DNA of 64,000 nt from Isoetes taiwanensis (lineage: Eukaryota; Streptophyta; Lycopodiopsida; Isoetales; Isoetaceae): contig JAJEKV010000017.1 in NCBI GenBank assembly GCA_021234155.1, positions 16,156,946-16,220,945 of the forward strand. Reading direction: 5' to 3'. Under the pieces are notes generated by a model, which was not told the origin of the DNA, searched no databases, and saw only the letters and a program-made list of their open reading frames with translations. The position numbers and the translations under genes were made by a program. Shown in pieces: positions 20,790 to 33,060 of this stretch (the first letter of the stretch is position 1; every line of letters begins with the position of its first letter).

Positions 20790-22660
20790 TTGTTACTGCA
20801 CTTCAAGAGGTTGGGAGGTTCTGTGTAATGGCCAGCACTGATTGTAAGTTCTTGATGATTAAAAGCCATTATTTTCACTCTAAACTTAAAAGTATTTAAA
20901 GCATTGGCAGGTGCGGCTTAGTCCATATAAACTTCTCAACGTACAGGTTTGATAAACGCTTCTTCTTTGCAGTGCCTTCTCCATGCTTCTTCTTTGTGTG
21001 CCATATTTTCTATATTTTCTGCTCCTATATTTAGAGATGTACTTTTTCTTCTCTCGAACATGAAGTCTTGCGTTAGGTAAATGCATATTGGAGCAAATTT
21101 AGAAAATGACAACACTCAAGGAGCACATTCATATAGAAATAATAATTGGCACTACGATTAGTTAAAAGCTGGTCTGCCTGCCTTTAAGGCTCCCTCATGG
21201 TCAAGACACATTGGGAAGCCTTTGAAATGGTGGTGAGGAAATACTAATATCTAGAATAGATTTAAGCCATAATTTGAGGGCGACAGAGCTATCGCATGTG
21301 AGGATATTGGATTCATTGTAGAACAAGCATATGATGATTTCATTTCGATAAGAATGGCAGCAAGCAGAAGGAGATACTGAAACACTAAGAGGATGGTCAA
21401 AGCTCAACTTTCATAAAGTCGAGAGAATGAATAATATAGATAACATTTCACAATGTGATGAAGAGAGCATTGATGAATAGGTGGTCAATATGCAAGATAT
21501 TCACGCATAACACCTTGATTATTTACACCACATGGTTGTTAGTGTCTAAGGGAACAAAATTGGTGGCTGTCATGCCTCTTTCCTCCTTTCCTTTTTTACC
21601 CAACTACAACCTTTCTAGAGATTCTAGCGTATCCATATATATGAATAATCTTTGTTTTTAGTTATTTTGCTTGTTAAGGACATTGAACTTATCTATGATG
21701 TTGTAATTGTTATTGTTGCATCTACCATTGGTGGTGGTGTTTTGGAATCCTTGGACAACAAGTGATACTTGGTGACTTTGCTTAATGTTATCACGTATAG
21801 TTCTTAAGTTATTAGTTTTCTCTTTTTAATGATGCAAGGCATTTGCAGAACAATCATACAAATTAATTACATTTCGATGATGTATTGGCCTATACTTTGA
21901 CGTGATTTTTTTTAAGCATTATAACTCTTCCATCAAAACCTATAGTTGAGTACCCTGGTTTCGATGATGGACTAAACAATAGATTTGTCTGTTAAAAATT
22001 TAAAGGCTAATAAAAAATTTGTGATTACATAAAGCACTTTCCAGATCGATATACATTTTTATTTTTTAGAATACCTATTCTTATACTTCACGAAGCTAAG
22101 GCGATTCAACTTATCCATCGCTCTAGTTGTGGTACATACTATGTAAAGAGGAGCTTGTTGTAGTTTATAACTGACTATCTTAGTGATTGGGTTGCACATG
22201 ATTTTAATGCCTTAGAAAAAAATGCATATGTCCTTCATACCTTAACTAGGTTCCTTCTATCTTTTCTTTGGGATTCATAATTCTAGTGAAATGTTGCAAT
22301 GGTTACACATTTTATGATATAGCAAAGAGGAGGGTTTAATGGCTGTACAAAAACTGATGGGATCGTGCAACCATGACCATAAAGAAAACAACCCTATGAC
22401 AATTGAGGTGGTCACCCACATATTAGATAACAATCTAGCATTAGAACTATACGGCATCATAGAATTCTTTCTAAGATGAAACATTCAACGTAATTGAAAT
22501 TAAAGCTTAAAAGACAATTGATACTCTAATGCAAAACAAGCTTGCTTTTAAATTTACAATCTATAGTGACTAATGTAGATCCATCATAAAAATACCCAAC
22601 ATTTAACAATTAAATTACCTTAGACGAAAGTTCAACGTTGTAAGGCTAATAAAATTTATT
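20790..22660. other. AT-rich intergenic region, nothing recognised
   Basis: Short ORFs only, with no domain, repeat or RNA gene that I can support. Confidence 0.4.
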
Positions 22661-22666
22661 ACACAT

Positions 22667-22984
22667 ATGACAAAACTAACTCATGTTGAAACAGGTGCAA
22701 AACCATCAAAACAAGACAATCCAATCAAAATATACAAGATATCCTGCATACGAAATAACAAAACGTGCATTGGCCAATCCAAGCATCCAACAAAAAGATT
22801 CTTCCAACACCTAAAAAAACCAAACATGAAAATGATTCATGACGCAAATCTCTATCATCCAGCAATAGACAATTTCAAATTGGAAATACTCCATCAAACA
22901 CAAGAAAAAAAAAAGGCAAACAAACTAAAGAAGACTTACATCGCAAAATTAAACACAGCAAAAGAATATTATCAAAACATGTAA
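22667..22984 (+). CDS. Small GIY-YIG nuclease-like protein (105 aa), probably degenerate
   Basis: An ORF with the compact GIY-YIG layout: KIYKISC (about 22-28) for the GIY strand, CIGQS (36-40) for YIG, Arg and His at the expected spacing (PTKRFFQH, 42-49), then a helix and LKKTYIAKLNT (87-97), which corresponds to the usual L-E-x-YI-x-x-L-N-T block. The YIG Tyr appears as Cys, and the conserved catalytic Glu position appears as Lys, so activity is doubtful. The codons are A-rich, unlike the neighbours. Such domains occur in homing endonucleases, Penelope elements and large DNA viruses. The nearest Penelope-like element here ends 13 kb away, so a link is only speculative. Confidence 0.55.
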   Translation: MTKLTHVETGAKPSKQDNPIKIYKISCIRNNKTCIGQSKHPTKRFFQHLKKPNMKMIHDANLYHPAIDNFKLEILHQTQEKKKANKLKKTYIAKLNTAKEYYQNM

Positions 22985-22989
22985 TTTCT

Positions 22990-23837
22990 ATAAAAAGTAA
23001 TCAAACGTGTTTTTGGCTAGTTTTTTTTTTTGGGTTGCATGACCAACATATTTCCCTCCTCTTTTTCTTGATTCGTTGGTTATTGTTTGTTTGCCTTTTT
23101 CTTTACCCTTCTTTATGTATCTTAGTGGTTTCCCTTTTATGGTTTTCGGTTGGACGTGCATTTGTTCCACCATTTTCTTTCATTTCTCGGTACTCTTTAT
23201 ATCAGTGCATTCTTGGAGACAAGCCTCCTCTCTTATGTAGTCTATATTTTGGGAGTTATTGTGCCCTATTCTTGTGTTTTGGTGATCCTTATCCCTGTGT
23301 TTTTGGTCTCTTTTAAATTCGTCAACGAACTCCTTTCTTCTTGGACGTTTTTAAGGTATGTTCATTCTTTCTTTCTTTCTTCATTTCGTTCTAATGTTGT
23401 TCTTTCTTTAAGCATGTCTTCTTCTTAGATTATATTTCCTTTCTTTCGAATTGATCTTATTCCATAACTTCTTTCATTTCTAAATTGTGAATTCCATCCC
23501 TTTAAAGCCTTCGTGCCTTTTCTGGTCATTTTCCTGATTGATTTCTAACGTGGTTTCTCAACATTCTACCATACATATTCCAATTGATGTAGCAGACCTT
23601 GTCTACTGCAATATGGTATCTCTTTCATTGCTTTTCTCAGTTACTTCTTGCACATTGTTCTTTCCATGATTTTCCTTAAGTTTATGTACCATGCTTTCTT
23701 TTCTAGTCTTAATTGTTTGCTTTTTCCAGAGTTGTCCGATCTTGGTGCAGTTTTTTCCTCTCAATTTCTTGCTTTTCGTGTGCTGTATTTTTTCTTGCAG
23801 ATTGCCATTTCTAGCCTCTGATGTGCTTGATTCTAAC
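22990..23837. other. Pyrimidine-rich (T/C) stretch, no gene
   Basis: Strong T/C bias on the plus strand. Long ORFs here come from base composition (Phe, Ser, Leu-rich). It leads into the tandem repeat at 23838. Confidence 0.4.
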
Positions 23838-25990
23838 AATTTGTTCAGGCCTTTGCATGCATAAGTCACGTTCTTTAATCTGCTGCTTTTTTGTTTCTAT
23901 CAGTAGTTCACTTGCACCTTTTAGGGTCAGTGTAACCCCGCCTCCCCGCCAAGTATCTTTTCTTGGATTTTTTTGCCCTCTTATACTTGCCTTTGCTGTG
24001 CTTGAGTCTAACATTTGGTCAGGCCTTTGCATGCATAAGTCGTGTCTTTTCCTGCCATGTTGTAACCTGCTGTTGAAACCTGCTCCATGCCTTTATAGCA
24101 AGACTCTGCTGCAGCACTTTGACCAGTCATGTTCTCAGTTTGGTTTCTTTTCATGTTGTTCCATATCTTCCTTTCTTTTGTGTTTCTATTCTTCTTTGCT
24201 TATTCTTTGCAGTGCATGCTCCATGGTTTTGAACTCGGTTTGCTTCTTTCCTTTGTCCTGTTGTCCTTTTTATGCTGGTTGCTTTTGACCTTTTCCAAAT
24301 TGCTTGACTATTTATGTTCATACCTCTGCATGCATAAATCGTGTCCTTTCCTGCCATGTTGTAACCTGCTCTCTGCCTTTTTAGCATTTTGACCAGTCAT
24401 ATTTTCAGTGTGTTTTCTTTTCATGTTGTTCCTCATCTTCCGCTCTTTTGTGTTTCTATTCTTCTTTGCTTCTTCTTCACATAATCCGGCAACTCATATA
24501 TGTTGATGATGTTGACCTGCTCGCATATACCCCAGAGGACATGCAACGCCACCTGGATGCTTTGGACACTTTCTGCCAATTCACTGACATGAGAGTTAAC
24601 TTGGCCAAGACAAGGGTGCTGCTGGTCCCATCATCCCGGCACCCACGTCTTCCCTCATTCACTTACCAGGGGCAGGTAGTGGAGGTGGCTCAGTCTTATA
24701 AGTATTTGGGCATTGAGTTTTCTACTACCACACACCGGGATGCATCCATCAGTTACGGTCATCAGCAGTCGGAAAGCCCCCAGATGCAATGCAAAAACAA
24801 CAAATACAAGGCGTAGCCAGATGCATGGGATCACTAGGCACACTTGTTCGGGCCTTGGTTGAACCGGTCCTCCTCTATGGGGCGTATGTGGGGGCCGGTG
24901 ATATCCCTCACCACTTGGAACGATCTAGAGCAGTGTACGTAAGGCTTTCTTGGCCCGGCAATCGGGAGTGAAATCCACGGTCCCATATCAGATCTTGCTC
25001 CAAGAGACAAAGCTTCCTTCCATTACAGAGGCCTCATACTGAACGCCACATTATTTACTTCCGGAAGGTGGTGGCTATGGATGAAGCCCTACTGCCCAAC
25101 CTTGCTTTGGCGGGGCGATGGGCCCGGCGACTCAAAGCTTCTTTGGAAAGACAAGCAAGCCCAAAGGTTCTCGCTATGGAATGTGCAGCACACGATGTGG
25201 ACCAAGCATACACCGAAGGAACGCTACGCCTTGAAGCAAGATTTGGATGCTTGCTTCATGGCCAAGCTTTGGGATGCAGAGGCCCCGCACATGTCAAGGT
25301 GGCAAATTATCGACGCAGGTTAATCCCATGCTCACGAGGGCCCACACCACTACACTCAAGCACCCATCTACCCATGAAAAAGCCGTGGGGTGATTGCTTC
25401 CATTCAAGACAGTGCACACCACCTCCGCATTGAGACAGGAGATGGATTCGGGAGCCGCGTGAGGATAGAGTCTCACAACAGGCCCATTGAGGATGAAAGT
25501 CACGCCTCCGTGCTCGCTCCGACATCTGAGCATATCCGGCTCGGGTGATGCTCGCTAGTTGTGCCCCATCGCCTTGCATGAGCTACCGAGCACGGCCCTC
25601 GTAGGCTTGTTGGGATCATACCTCCGGAGGTAATGGATACGCTGACTCGCTTATGCCCCCTCGTCCGACATTAACCTCACCGTGCACTTGTGATTATGTA
25701 TATAATCGTGCGGTGTCGTCAAGATCCTTATTGCTACTAAGGTTTTTCCCCCGAAAACCCTTCGGGGCAGGGGTTTTTTAATCCTGGTAGTAATACGCCT
25801 GCTGCTCTCTCTTTGTACTTGGGTCCCATAGGCCAGTTGGTCTCCGTGGACGATAAAATCATATTCTATTCTATTCTTTGCAGTGCCTTCTCCATGGTTT
25901 TGAACTCGGTTTCCTTTTCCTTTGTCCTGTAGTCCTTTTTAAGTTGGTTGCTTTTGAGCTTGTCCAAACTGCTTGACTATTTATGTGGAA
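23838..25990 (+). repeat. Tandem repeat of about 180-300 bp units, split by a LINE
   Basis: The phrase CTTTGCATGCATAAGTC recurs at about 23852, 24030 and (with changes) 24326. The following text, TTCCTGCCATGTTGTAACCTGC onward, repeats with a period near 297. The last unit is interrupted at about 24470 and resumes at about 25874 with CTTTGCAGTGC...CTTGACTATTTATG, matching 24205-24315. Confidence 0.75.
24470..25873 (+). mobile_element. 5'-truncated LINE (non-LTR retrotransposon) with (ATTCT)n tail
   Basis: The first part encodes the RT motif C region QLIYVDDVDLLAY followed by MRVNLAKTRVLLV and YKYLGIEF, the usual LINE order after motif C. Further frames give LVRALVEPVLLYGA, the post-RT region. 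Stops and frameshifts break it by about 24816. The 3' end has a hairpin (CCCCGAA-AACC-CTTCGGGG near 25753), then TCTCCGTGGACG and a short (ATTCT)n tail at about 25862-25876. Removing it rejoins the host tandem repeat. TTCTTTGC is present at both edges, but the undisturbed repeat already has two copies of it, so a target duplication cannot be proved. Confidence 0.8.
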
Positions 25991-26640
25991 CTTGTTTCAT
26001 ATTAGCTTCTTTGCCCCGTCACTATTAAATTTAGCAGAAACCTTGTGAAATACACACAAGGATGCTAGACGTCTTAATGCAAATAGTGAACATGTTTCAT
26101 AATGGAACATGCCAAATGAAATATACATTTGGCTGAGACAACTTAGTACAAGAGAACAGAGCAGGGTGTAATAGTTTTCTGAAGAAATTCCAAGAGTGTT
26201 ATTTTTTAAAAGTATAGATACTATCATTCTTAAGCTTTTTTTATGCTCTTATCTATATTTTAGCTTTGACATGGATAACAACTGGGTGGTGGCTATGACA
26301 CCTGCAGTTCCCAGGTCTAGTTACTATTCTTATACTAACTTAAGCTCCTGGATGGTTCAAGGTACCACGCCTCTACCCATGAGCAAAAATGTAGATAATG
26401 TTTTTGAAATTTAAGGATGTGGTGAGATCCTTCTTTGAAATTTAAGGATGTGGTAGATCCTTCTTGTAAACAAACTTGCACTTATGAACTTGCCGAAGTT
26501 TAACCATGTTTGCAAACATATTTGTTGAGTCAAGTTTAATGGAAATTATTTCATGCAACTTTATGGTATGACTCGAAATGATGCACTTGTTCCATGATGA
26601 GCTTATGAATTTAAGTGGCTTTCTCTCATGTCATATGATA
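25991..26640. other. Intergenic, no gene recognised
   Basis: Contains one short duplication, TTTGAAATTTAAGGATGTGG, at about 26402 and 26435. Nothing else supported. Confidence 0.35.
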
Positions 26641-26644
26641 TGAA

Positions 26645-26817
<173 letters not shown>

Positions 26818-27228
26818 AAAACTAGGATTTGGAGTGCAAGAACAAGCTATGGTGTGGTGAAATGATTTTTTTTTTATAATGTGATTTTGTATATCATGAA
26901 ATAGTTTATGGCAGTCATTGCAATAACGTATCCAAACTTATGCATTTACATGCTATGTTTTGTTATGTTTTGCAATGATATGAAGCGGCACACACACACA
27001 AATTTTTGTCAATAATGTATATTTCTTGCATTGCTTTTGATTATTCTGAGAATTCGAAGGTTAAAGATCTCCAAGCTTAGACACATTTAGTTCAATTTTG
27101 GAGGTCCAAAATAAGATCCTTTCGACTTAACATAGAACCTGATTTATGACAAGTTGGACAAAAGAAATGTTTGCAGCGACCAAATCTAAAATTGCTCAAA
27201 ATTATGCACTCAATAACGTTTCTATAAC

Positions 27229-27490
27229 AATAAATTTAGTACATGAATGACCATCAAAGCTTTAACTCGTGCCTCCTTTAGTACATTAATAACAGTTGAC
27301 CAGTGCAAGGAAGCTGCTATAACAACAAATTTTGTACATGAATGACCATCAAAACTTTGACTTGTGCCTCCTTTAGTACATTAATAACAGTTGATCAGTG
27401 CAAGGAGGCTGCTATAACAACAAACTTTATACATGAATGACCATCAAAGCTTTAACTTATGCCTCCTTTATATAGTACATTAATAACACT
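27229..27490. repeat. Tandem repeat, period about 95 bp, nearly three copies
   Basis: ACATGAATGACCATCAAA occurs at 27241, 27336 and 27431, with the surrounding text (GCCTCCTTTAGTACATTAAT, AGGAAGCTGCTATAACAAC) repeating in step. No coding sign. Confidence 0.85.
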
Positions 27491-29170
27491 TGCTAATAGC
27501 TTGCACTGTATTTGCTTTTGTTTGAGTTGAGTGTGTAATAGAATATGAAAAGATCCCCAACAAACAAAATGAAATTGTGAAGAAGCAAAGGAAAGAGAGA
27601 CAAAATATTGATCTTTAAGTTTTTTATGGGCTAAATAGCTGCAATGCGAAGAGGATGATTTGAAGGATAATCTGCTGTATGAATGAGTGTAATAGATTCT
27701 GAACTCCAAATTGCTATCATAAGCAAAACAACTAGGTTGTAGAAATAAACTTCTACATGTTGGCATTTCCCATAGATTTTGAACTCCAAACTACTATCAT
27801 AAGCAAAACAACATATGATCATAAGCACACATCGTTCCCCCCTTTTTTTAATGACTTTTGGGGTCAACAACTTCGAGGATGCGCAGAAAAATGTTTTAGC
27901 AGTGTCACTTCCCTACACACAGGGTATCGGCAAAGAGAATGTTCGTATGCCTTGGCCGCCGACGATAAATTTCTTGTATATCTAAATTTTGTTACGTGGT
28001 AGTGTATTTTAAACGCTGATATTTTTATTGTCTAAAATGTTTTGTCAGATGTCAAGCAAAGCCATATTATGCCATTTTTTTAAGACCGTCAACAACAATT
28101 TAACCAATTGTTGCAGCAATCTGGTGATTGTAGAAGAGGTAAGGTAGCTACAGTTCAGTTCTCGACTGAAGAGTAGCCTTGTATTGAAGCAATTCGTATC
28201 TAAGAGAATGCTGTGGAAAATTGCAAAGGCAAGAAAGTGGAAAAAGGCAAAGCAAGAAACGAAAGAGGCAATCAAGTCAATGGGCCAAAGATGGAGATTT
28301 TCAGGAAGATCCGGTGAGAACCATCATCCAATTAAATTGGGATTATGTCAACTCCAAAATCACGCCAACCTATAGTCATTTCGTAATGAAAAATTGGTTT
28401 TTGAGCTAGTTGTTTGCAATCATGAAATCTCATTTATGTTGCATTTTCGTAGGGTACTTTTTATCTTACTTGAGATATTATAATAAAAGACACAAACTTC
28501 CTAGAATTAATAACGTTGTATCGTAGAGTGATAGACCAAAAAATTATCAATGTTACAAGTTTATTTAGGAAAATATACAACAACAAGAATATGGTTAAAT
28601 CCAAAACCAATAATGCCAATTACCTGAGGTTTTGATAATAAATACAATTTTTTACTTCACCAAAAATACACTAAAAAACTTAGTTTAATTTGAGGAACAT
28701 TTAATCAGAGGTTCTTTTGGTCTTGTTTTTCACCTCATGACCACATGACCTTTGGAGTATAACCATCTTCAAATTCTCAACCATTGCGATGAATTATAGA
28801 TGTCGAAGCACCAAGGACGAGCTTATGGCGTCGAATCTCCATTACATCCGGTCGAATTTAGCTCTGAGTCTGGCTCCATTGATGGGCCTTTGAAGTGGCC
28901 TAGGATGGACCAAACTAAGATTGACACTCGAAATTCCCCAGTTTGTTTCTAAGCATGAACAACAAGATGAAAGAAAAACTTGCTGAAAGTTGATGACTGC
29001 ACAACGTAACCAATTGTTTAGATTTTCCAAGCTATCCTTAGAGTTTCCTTAGAAAAGGCCCTCGTGACTTATCTGATTCAATGATTCAGGTACCTCTTGT
29101 TCAAACTCGTCATCAAGTTCCTCTAATTTTCTACATGATCCAAACAACTAAAACCTGGTTATGAAACAAA
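27491..29170. other. AT-rich intergenic region, nothing recognised
   Basis: Only short ORFs. CTATCATAAGCAAAACAACT and a near copy occur at about 27712 and 27793, each preceded by GAACTCCAAA, a small duplication. No gene can be supported. Confidence 0.35.
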
Positions 29171-29171
29171 A

Positions 29172-29440
29172 CAAATTACGCAAAGCGTGTATTAGCCAGC
29201 ATAATATTGCAGATAGAACCTGGCTATAGAACAAACAAATCACGCCAGGCGTGTATTAGCCAGCATAATATTGTAGGTAGAACTTGGTCATGGAATAAAC
29301 AATTCACGCCAAGCGTGTATTGGCCAGCATAATTCACGCCATGTGTGTATTAGCCAATATAATATTGTAGAGGACATTTGGTTATATAAAACAAAACAAA
29401 TCACGCTAAGCGTGTATTGGCCAGCATAATCATCCTATAG
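29172..29440. repeat. Minisatellite built on CACGCC-AAGCGTGTATTRGCCAG
   Basis: The motif GCGTGTATT (one copy GTGTGTATT) followed by RGCCAGCATAAT occurs at about 29185, 29249, 29313, 29344 and 29410 (steps of about 64, 64, 31 and 66). The core CACGC-cAA-GCGTG is itself an inverted repeat. Stray cores lie at about 29616 and 31555. Confidence 0.8.
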
Positions 29441-32403
29441 ATGTGAAGCTTAGAAGACAGGAGAAAATCCAGTTAAAAAAAAAAAACCATATTGGAAGTT
29501 CCAGACAGAGAGTCTTGCCTTACTACTGTGATGAAGCCATCATGAATCTTTCATGTTGCTAAGTTGCAAATTACTCAAAAATAATTGCAAAAGCATGTGC
29601 TCAAGAAATCACGCCATGTGTTTTTTATTTCCTCTCAGATTCAAAACCATGGATCATGTACCTTGTTTGCATGAGAAATAAACCCAACTCCAAGAACCCT
29701 TAAAAACTAAGCGTAAAACTTCGATCCGATTTAGAAAACACAAGCTTATGTACATGAAATTTTATCCTACGATTTGAAATTACCTCGAACTTCGTGTGTC
29801 GAAATTAGAACATCAAATACGGAGAGAACTAACCCCCCACAACATGGAGCAATCAATCAGGTCATCACATGACGGATTCCCAACAATGGAGTTATCTCAT
29901 GGGTCCATTTGCTCGCACCCATTGGCTCAAACCAAAGCATTTGCGTGACCCATCGCCTCCGAACACAAGATTTGCGAGAGATCCATTTGCCACCAATGCG
30001 CTTTAAAGCTTTTGCACATGCCGGTTTGCACCATATTGATTTGCTAAAAGCTCAAAGCTAGATGGATTTTTTCAAATCTCGGATGGATTTTGACTAGAGG
30101 AATATTGGGCGCACTGCTTGCTCAAATGGCCTTGCAAAGAGACGAAAGGCGACGAGTATGCGTTCAAAGATGACAACATTTGGAGGGCAATAGAACACCT
30201 GTTATTTCTAAAATGGGCAGATTGGAAAGAGCGTACCTTTGCCGGATTAGATGGGCACAGACATTAGAATGAAAGCCTTGAATCAAAGAAAAGAGCCGAT
30301 CTAGAAAAAAAACCTTCGAATCGGAGATAAAACTATATCTTTAATTTGCTACATCAGATAATGAATTTGCTCCGCATCAGAGGTGCCGGTAACCCTTGAT
30401 TTTTGCAGATATTGTTCTGCTATCTCCGTCCGATCAACCTTGCCGCGTGCGCAGTCTGCTGTTGCAAAAGGTACGATTTTCTTTTGGTGATTCAACTGCT
30501 CTTACTTTCATTCCGGCGATTTGATGATCCATTCCGACGATTCAACAGACTTTGTTTTCCACTCTGAGAGCTTTTCCCGCATTCAAACGCCGCTTATCCG
30601 ATTAATGTCACGTAACAACAATGTACACTGCTTTTTCTCAGATACCTGAAATGGCCAGTCCCTGTCCCGAAGCTTTGGAATCAAGAATCGCGGGCGCCAA
30701 GCTCGCTGACCCAACGGAACGATTGATTACAAATCCAGGGAGCAATGTTGATGACAAATCCAAATATCAAATCTGCAAAGTGAAAGGATGCAAGAAAAAG
30801 CCATGGATCGAGCAAGAAGATACCGAAAAGCATTGAAAAAGAAGCACAAAATGTGAGTTCGAATTTTGTGCATTTTGAATTTGAATTGTGTGACGTGGCC
30901 GAATCTAAATGATAGCACCCAAACACAGGGTAGAAAGACTTGAACCAGGGATTGACTTGAACCGTATGCTTTGTAGAATCGCTCATTGGATTGGATGAAT
31001 CGAATTTTTTTTCCTCCCAAAGCATCGGTAGAGCAAAGGGGCCGGGCAGCGAAATAAAGAATAGGCAAGTGCAAGTAATACGAACCTGCTTTGAAAGACT
31101 CATAAGCGTCGGATGAGTAGAAGGCCTATCTGATGCGAAATGTTTACAGGTACCACGCATAACAATCCAAGTCCTTGTATATCGTATAATATTTTTGATC
31201 AATCCAAAATCCTTGATGCAGCCAGCAACACTACAGAAAGCAAGCATGCTAGGCAATGGCATGAAGAGGCATCTATATCAATGGGGCACAAATAAATTTG
31301 GTGCTTTTCACAAAATAGGAAAAGTTCTTGGCTGAGACAGAAAAACGGCTCCAATTCCATATCCTGTAAGGTAAGATTTCTTTCGTCAATTTGATTCTTC
31401 AATAGCTTCATGCTGCTTGCCGAGGCGGTGACATTGCAATCGTATGGGCTTCTTTTTCTTGATTTCTTTAAAGAATCTCTCTGATTTTAAAATTCTTCTG
31501 CCTAGGAGTTTTAGTCATTTTGACAACATTCTTTAGTTTTGAGCCATAAAAAAGCCACGCCAAGCGCGTACTATTTGTTTCTTATTTTTTAGCTTATTTT
31601 ATGTTGCTTGGACTCGTTTTTGGAGATGTCGTGGCCTGATATAGCGCCCTGATATAGCCATTGAGAATTCTAATACCTAAGAATCTAGACAGTTGGGATC
31701 GAAGGTAGAATAAACTAAATAATTTTATGTAAAAGTCTTATCCATCTTATCTAAGCTATTGTTACTATGTTTGTGTAGGTACAAAAAGCACGTTCAAAAT
31801 TTCTAAAGCATTTTTGGGATAACATCTATTTTTCTATCTATCTTTCTTAGTAAGTCTTCTACAGCTATACCCTTTTATCTTATATAGAAAACGTTATTGC
31901 TATCTTTATTAAGACTTCTTGCACTTTAAAATCATGTTGAATGTAGTAGCATGATTTAGATGGGTGGAAAATCTTATATATCCACTTGTTGTGAGTCTCT
32001 CTTACATGGATTTTGAGCGACTAATATCCATTCCTTGAATATTGTAGCTCTGAGTTGAGAAGATATATGCTAAGAAAGTTTTTACTTTGGAAAACTGGAG
32101 AAAGATGAGGAAAGCACTAGAAAACTGGAGGAAGAAGGCTATGATATCATTGGGGGTGCTTGAAGAAAGTTGAATAACTATGTAAATTTTTGATTCACGT
32201 TTTTATGATATGGTGCTATATTGTGAAATATTGACTATTTTGTAAATAACATGATATTACGTTTTCATAATTTTGAGGTGAAATGTGTGAATTTGAATAT
32301 GCTACTAAAAACATGCAATATGAAATTTGTCCCAAAATTAAGACATAATCCCAATTTAATTGAATGATGGTTTGAGGAGATTATCATGCATAGGGGCCTC
32401 TAA
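29441..32403. other. Mostly unassigned; one possible first exon at 30621-30836
   Basis: The plus-strand ORF at 30621-30836 (71 aa) contains MASPCPEALESRIAGAKLAD and a Cys/Lys-rich end (CKVKGCKKKPW). It follows about 200 bases of pyrimidine-containing leader-like DNA with a possible splice donor at about 30471. No family recognised. The rest shows no gene. Confidence 0.25.
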
Positions 32404-33060
32404 TTGAGGAAGATGAATTTGGATTTCCTAGAACAAGCAGAGCTCGTTGCAATGCAAAAACTAAATGTTGACATGTAGCTGAAGTTGGATACAATCAAGA
32501 AGCATGCTGGTAAAATGTAAGGTAAAGAGATGGAAAATGGAAGGGAAATGTGTGTAGTGAGGTAAAAAACCAAGGAGGATTGTAGGCACTTGCAGAAGAA
32601 ATACAGGGAATTTTTGGTAAAGAAAGAATTAGCCATTGCGGAACCTAATCAAAGACTTGCTTCAAAAGGTGGCTGATAAAACTCTGCAAGCGAGACTAAT
32701 GCAACTACAAGTTTTATTTCATGTGTTAAAAAAGGGAAGACCTGTGACCGATTATCCTGAGGAGAAGGAGATTCTAGAATTGCGACGCTGCCATAACTTC
32801 TCTATCTCGCATTGGTCTAAGTAAAGGAAGTTTGCAAAGTGCATATATGAAGTGCATCGCTAGGATTTGGAAGAGAAACTAAGGAATATTGAGTATTTTG
32901 CTATTTTATTGGATGAGGCAATGGCCAAAGGCAAGTCTTCACGGCTGTACATGATAGTATACTTCGTAACTCACTTTGTTAGATATGCATCTTATGTGAG
33001 GATCACACACTTGCTAAAAAAATGCAACCGAGAAAACATATATGGTAATCTGTTGAGGAG
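32404..33060 (+). pseudogene. hAT-like transposase fragment
   Basis: Plus-strand frames broken by stops. The readable pieces are VLFHVLKKGRPVTDYPEE (about 32717-32770), CHNFSISHWSK, and LEEKLRNIEYFAILLDEAMA...YMIVYFV (about 32867-32970). The order (a KGRPxxD/E-type block, then SxxHWS, then IxxxxYFAxxxDE) matches DUF4371/hAT-type transposases, where the DE follows the first catalytic Asp region. It stops exactly where the foldback element begins at 33061, so it was probably split by that insertion. Several in-frame stops make it inactive. Confidence 0.5.

Noticed and set aside
29172-29440. CRISPR-like array
   Set aside because: Spacing is irregular (64, 64, 31, 66), the intervening sequences are themselves repeats, and the genome is eukaryotic. 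It is a minisatellite.
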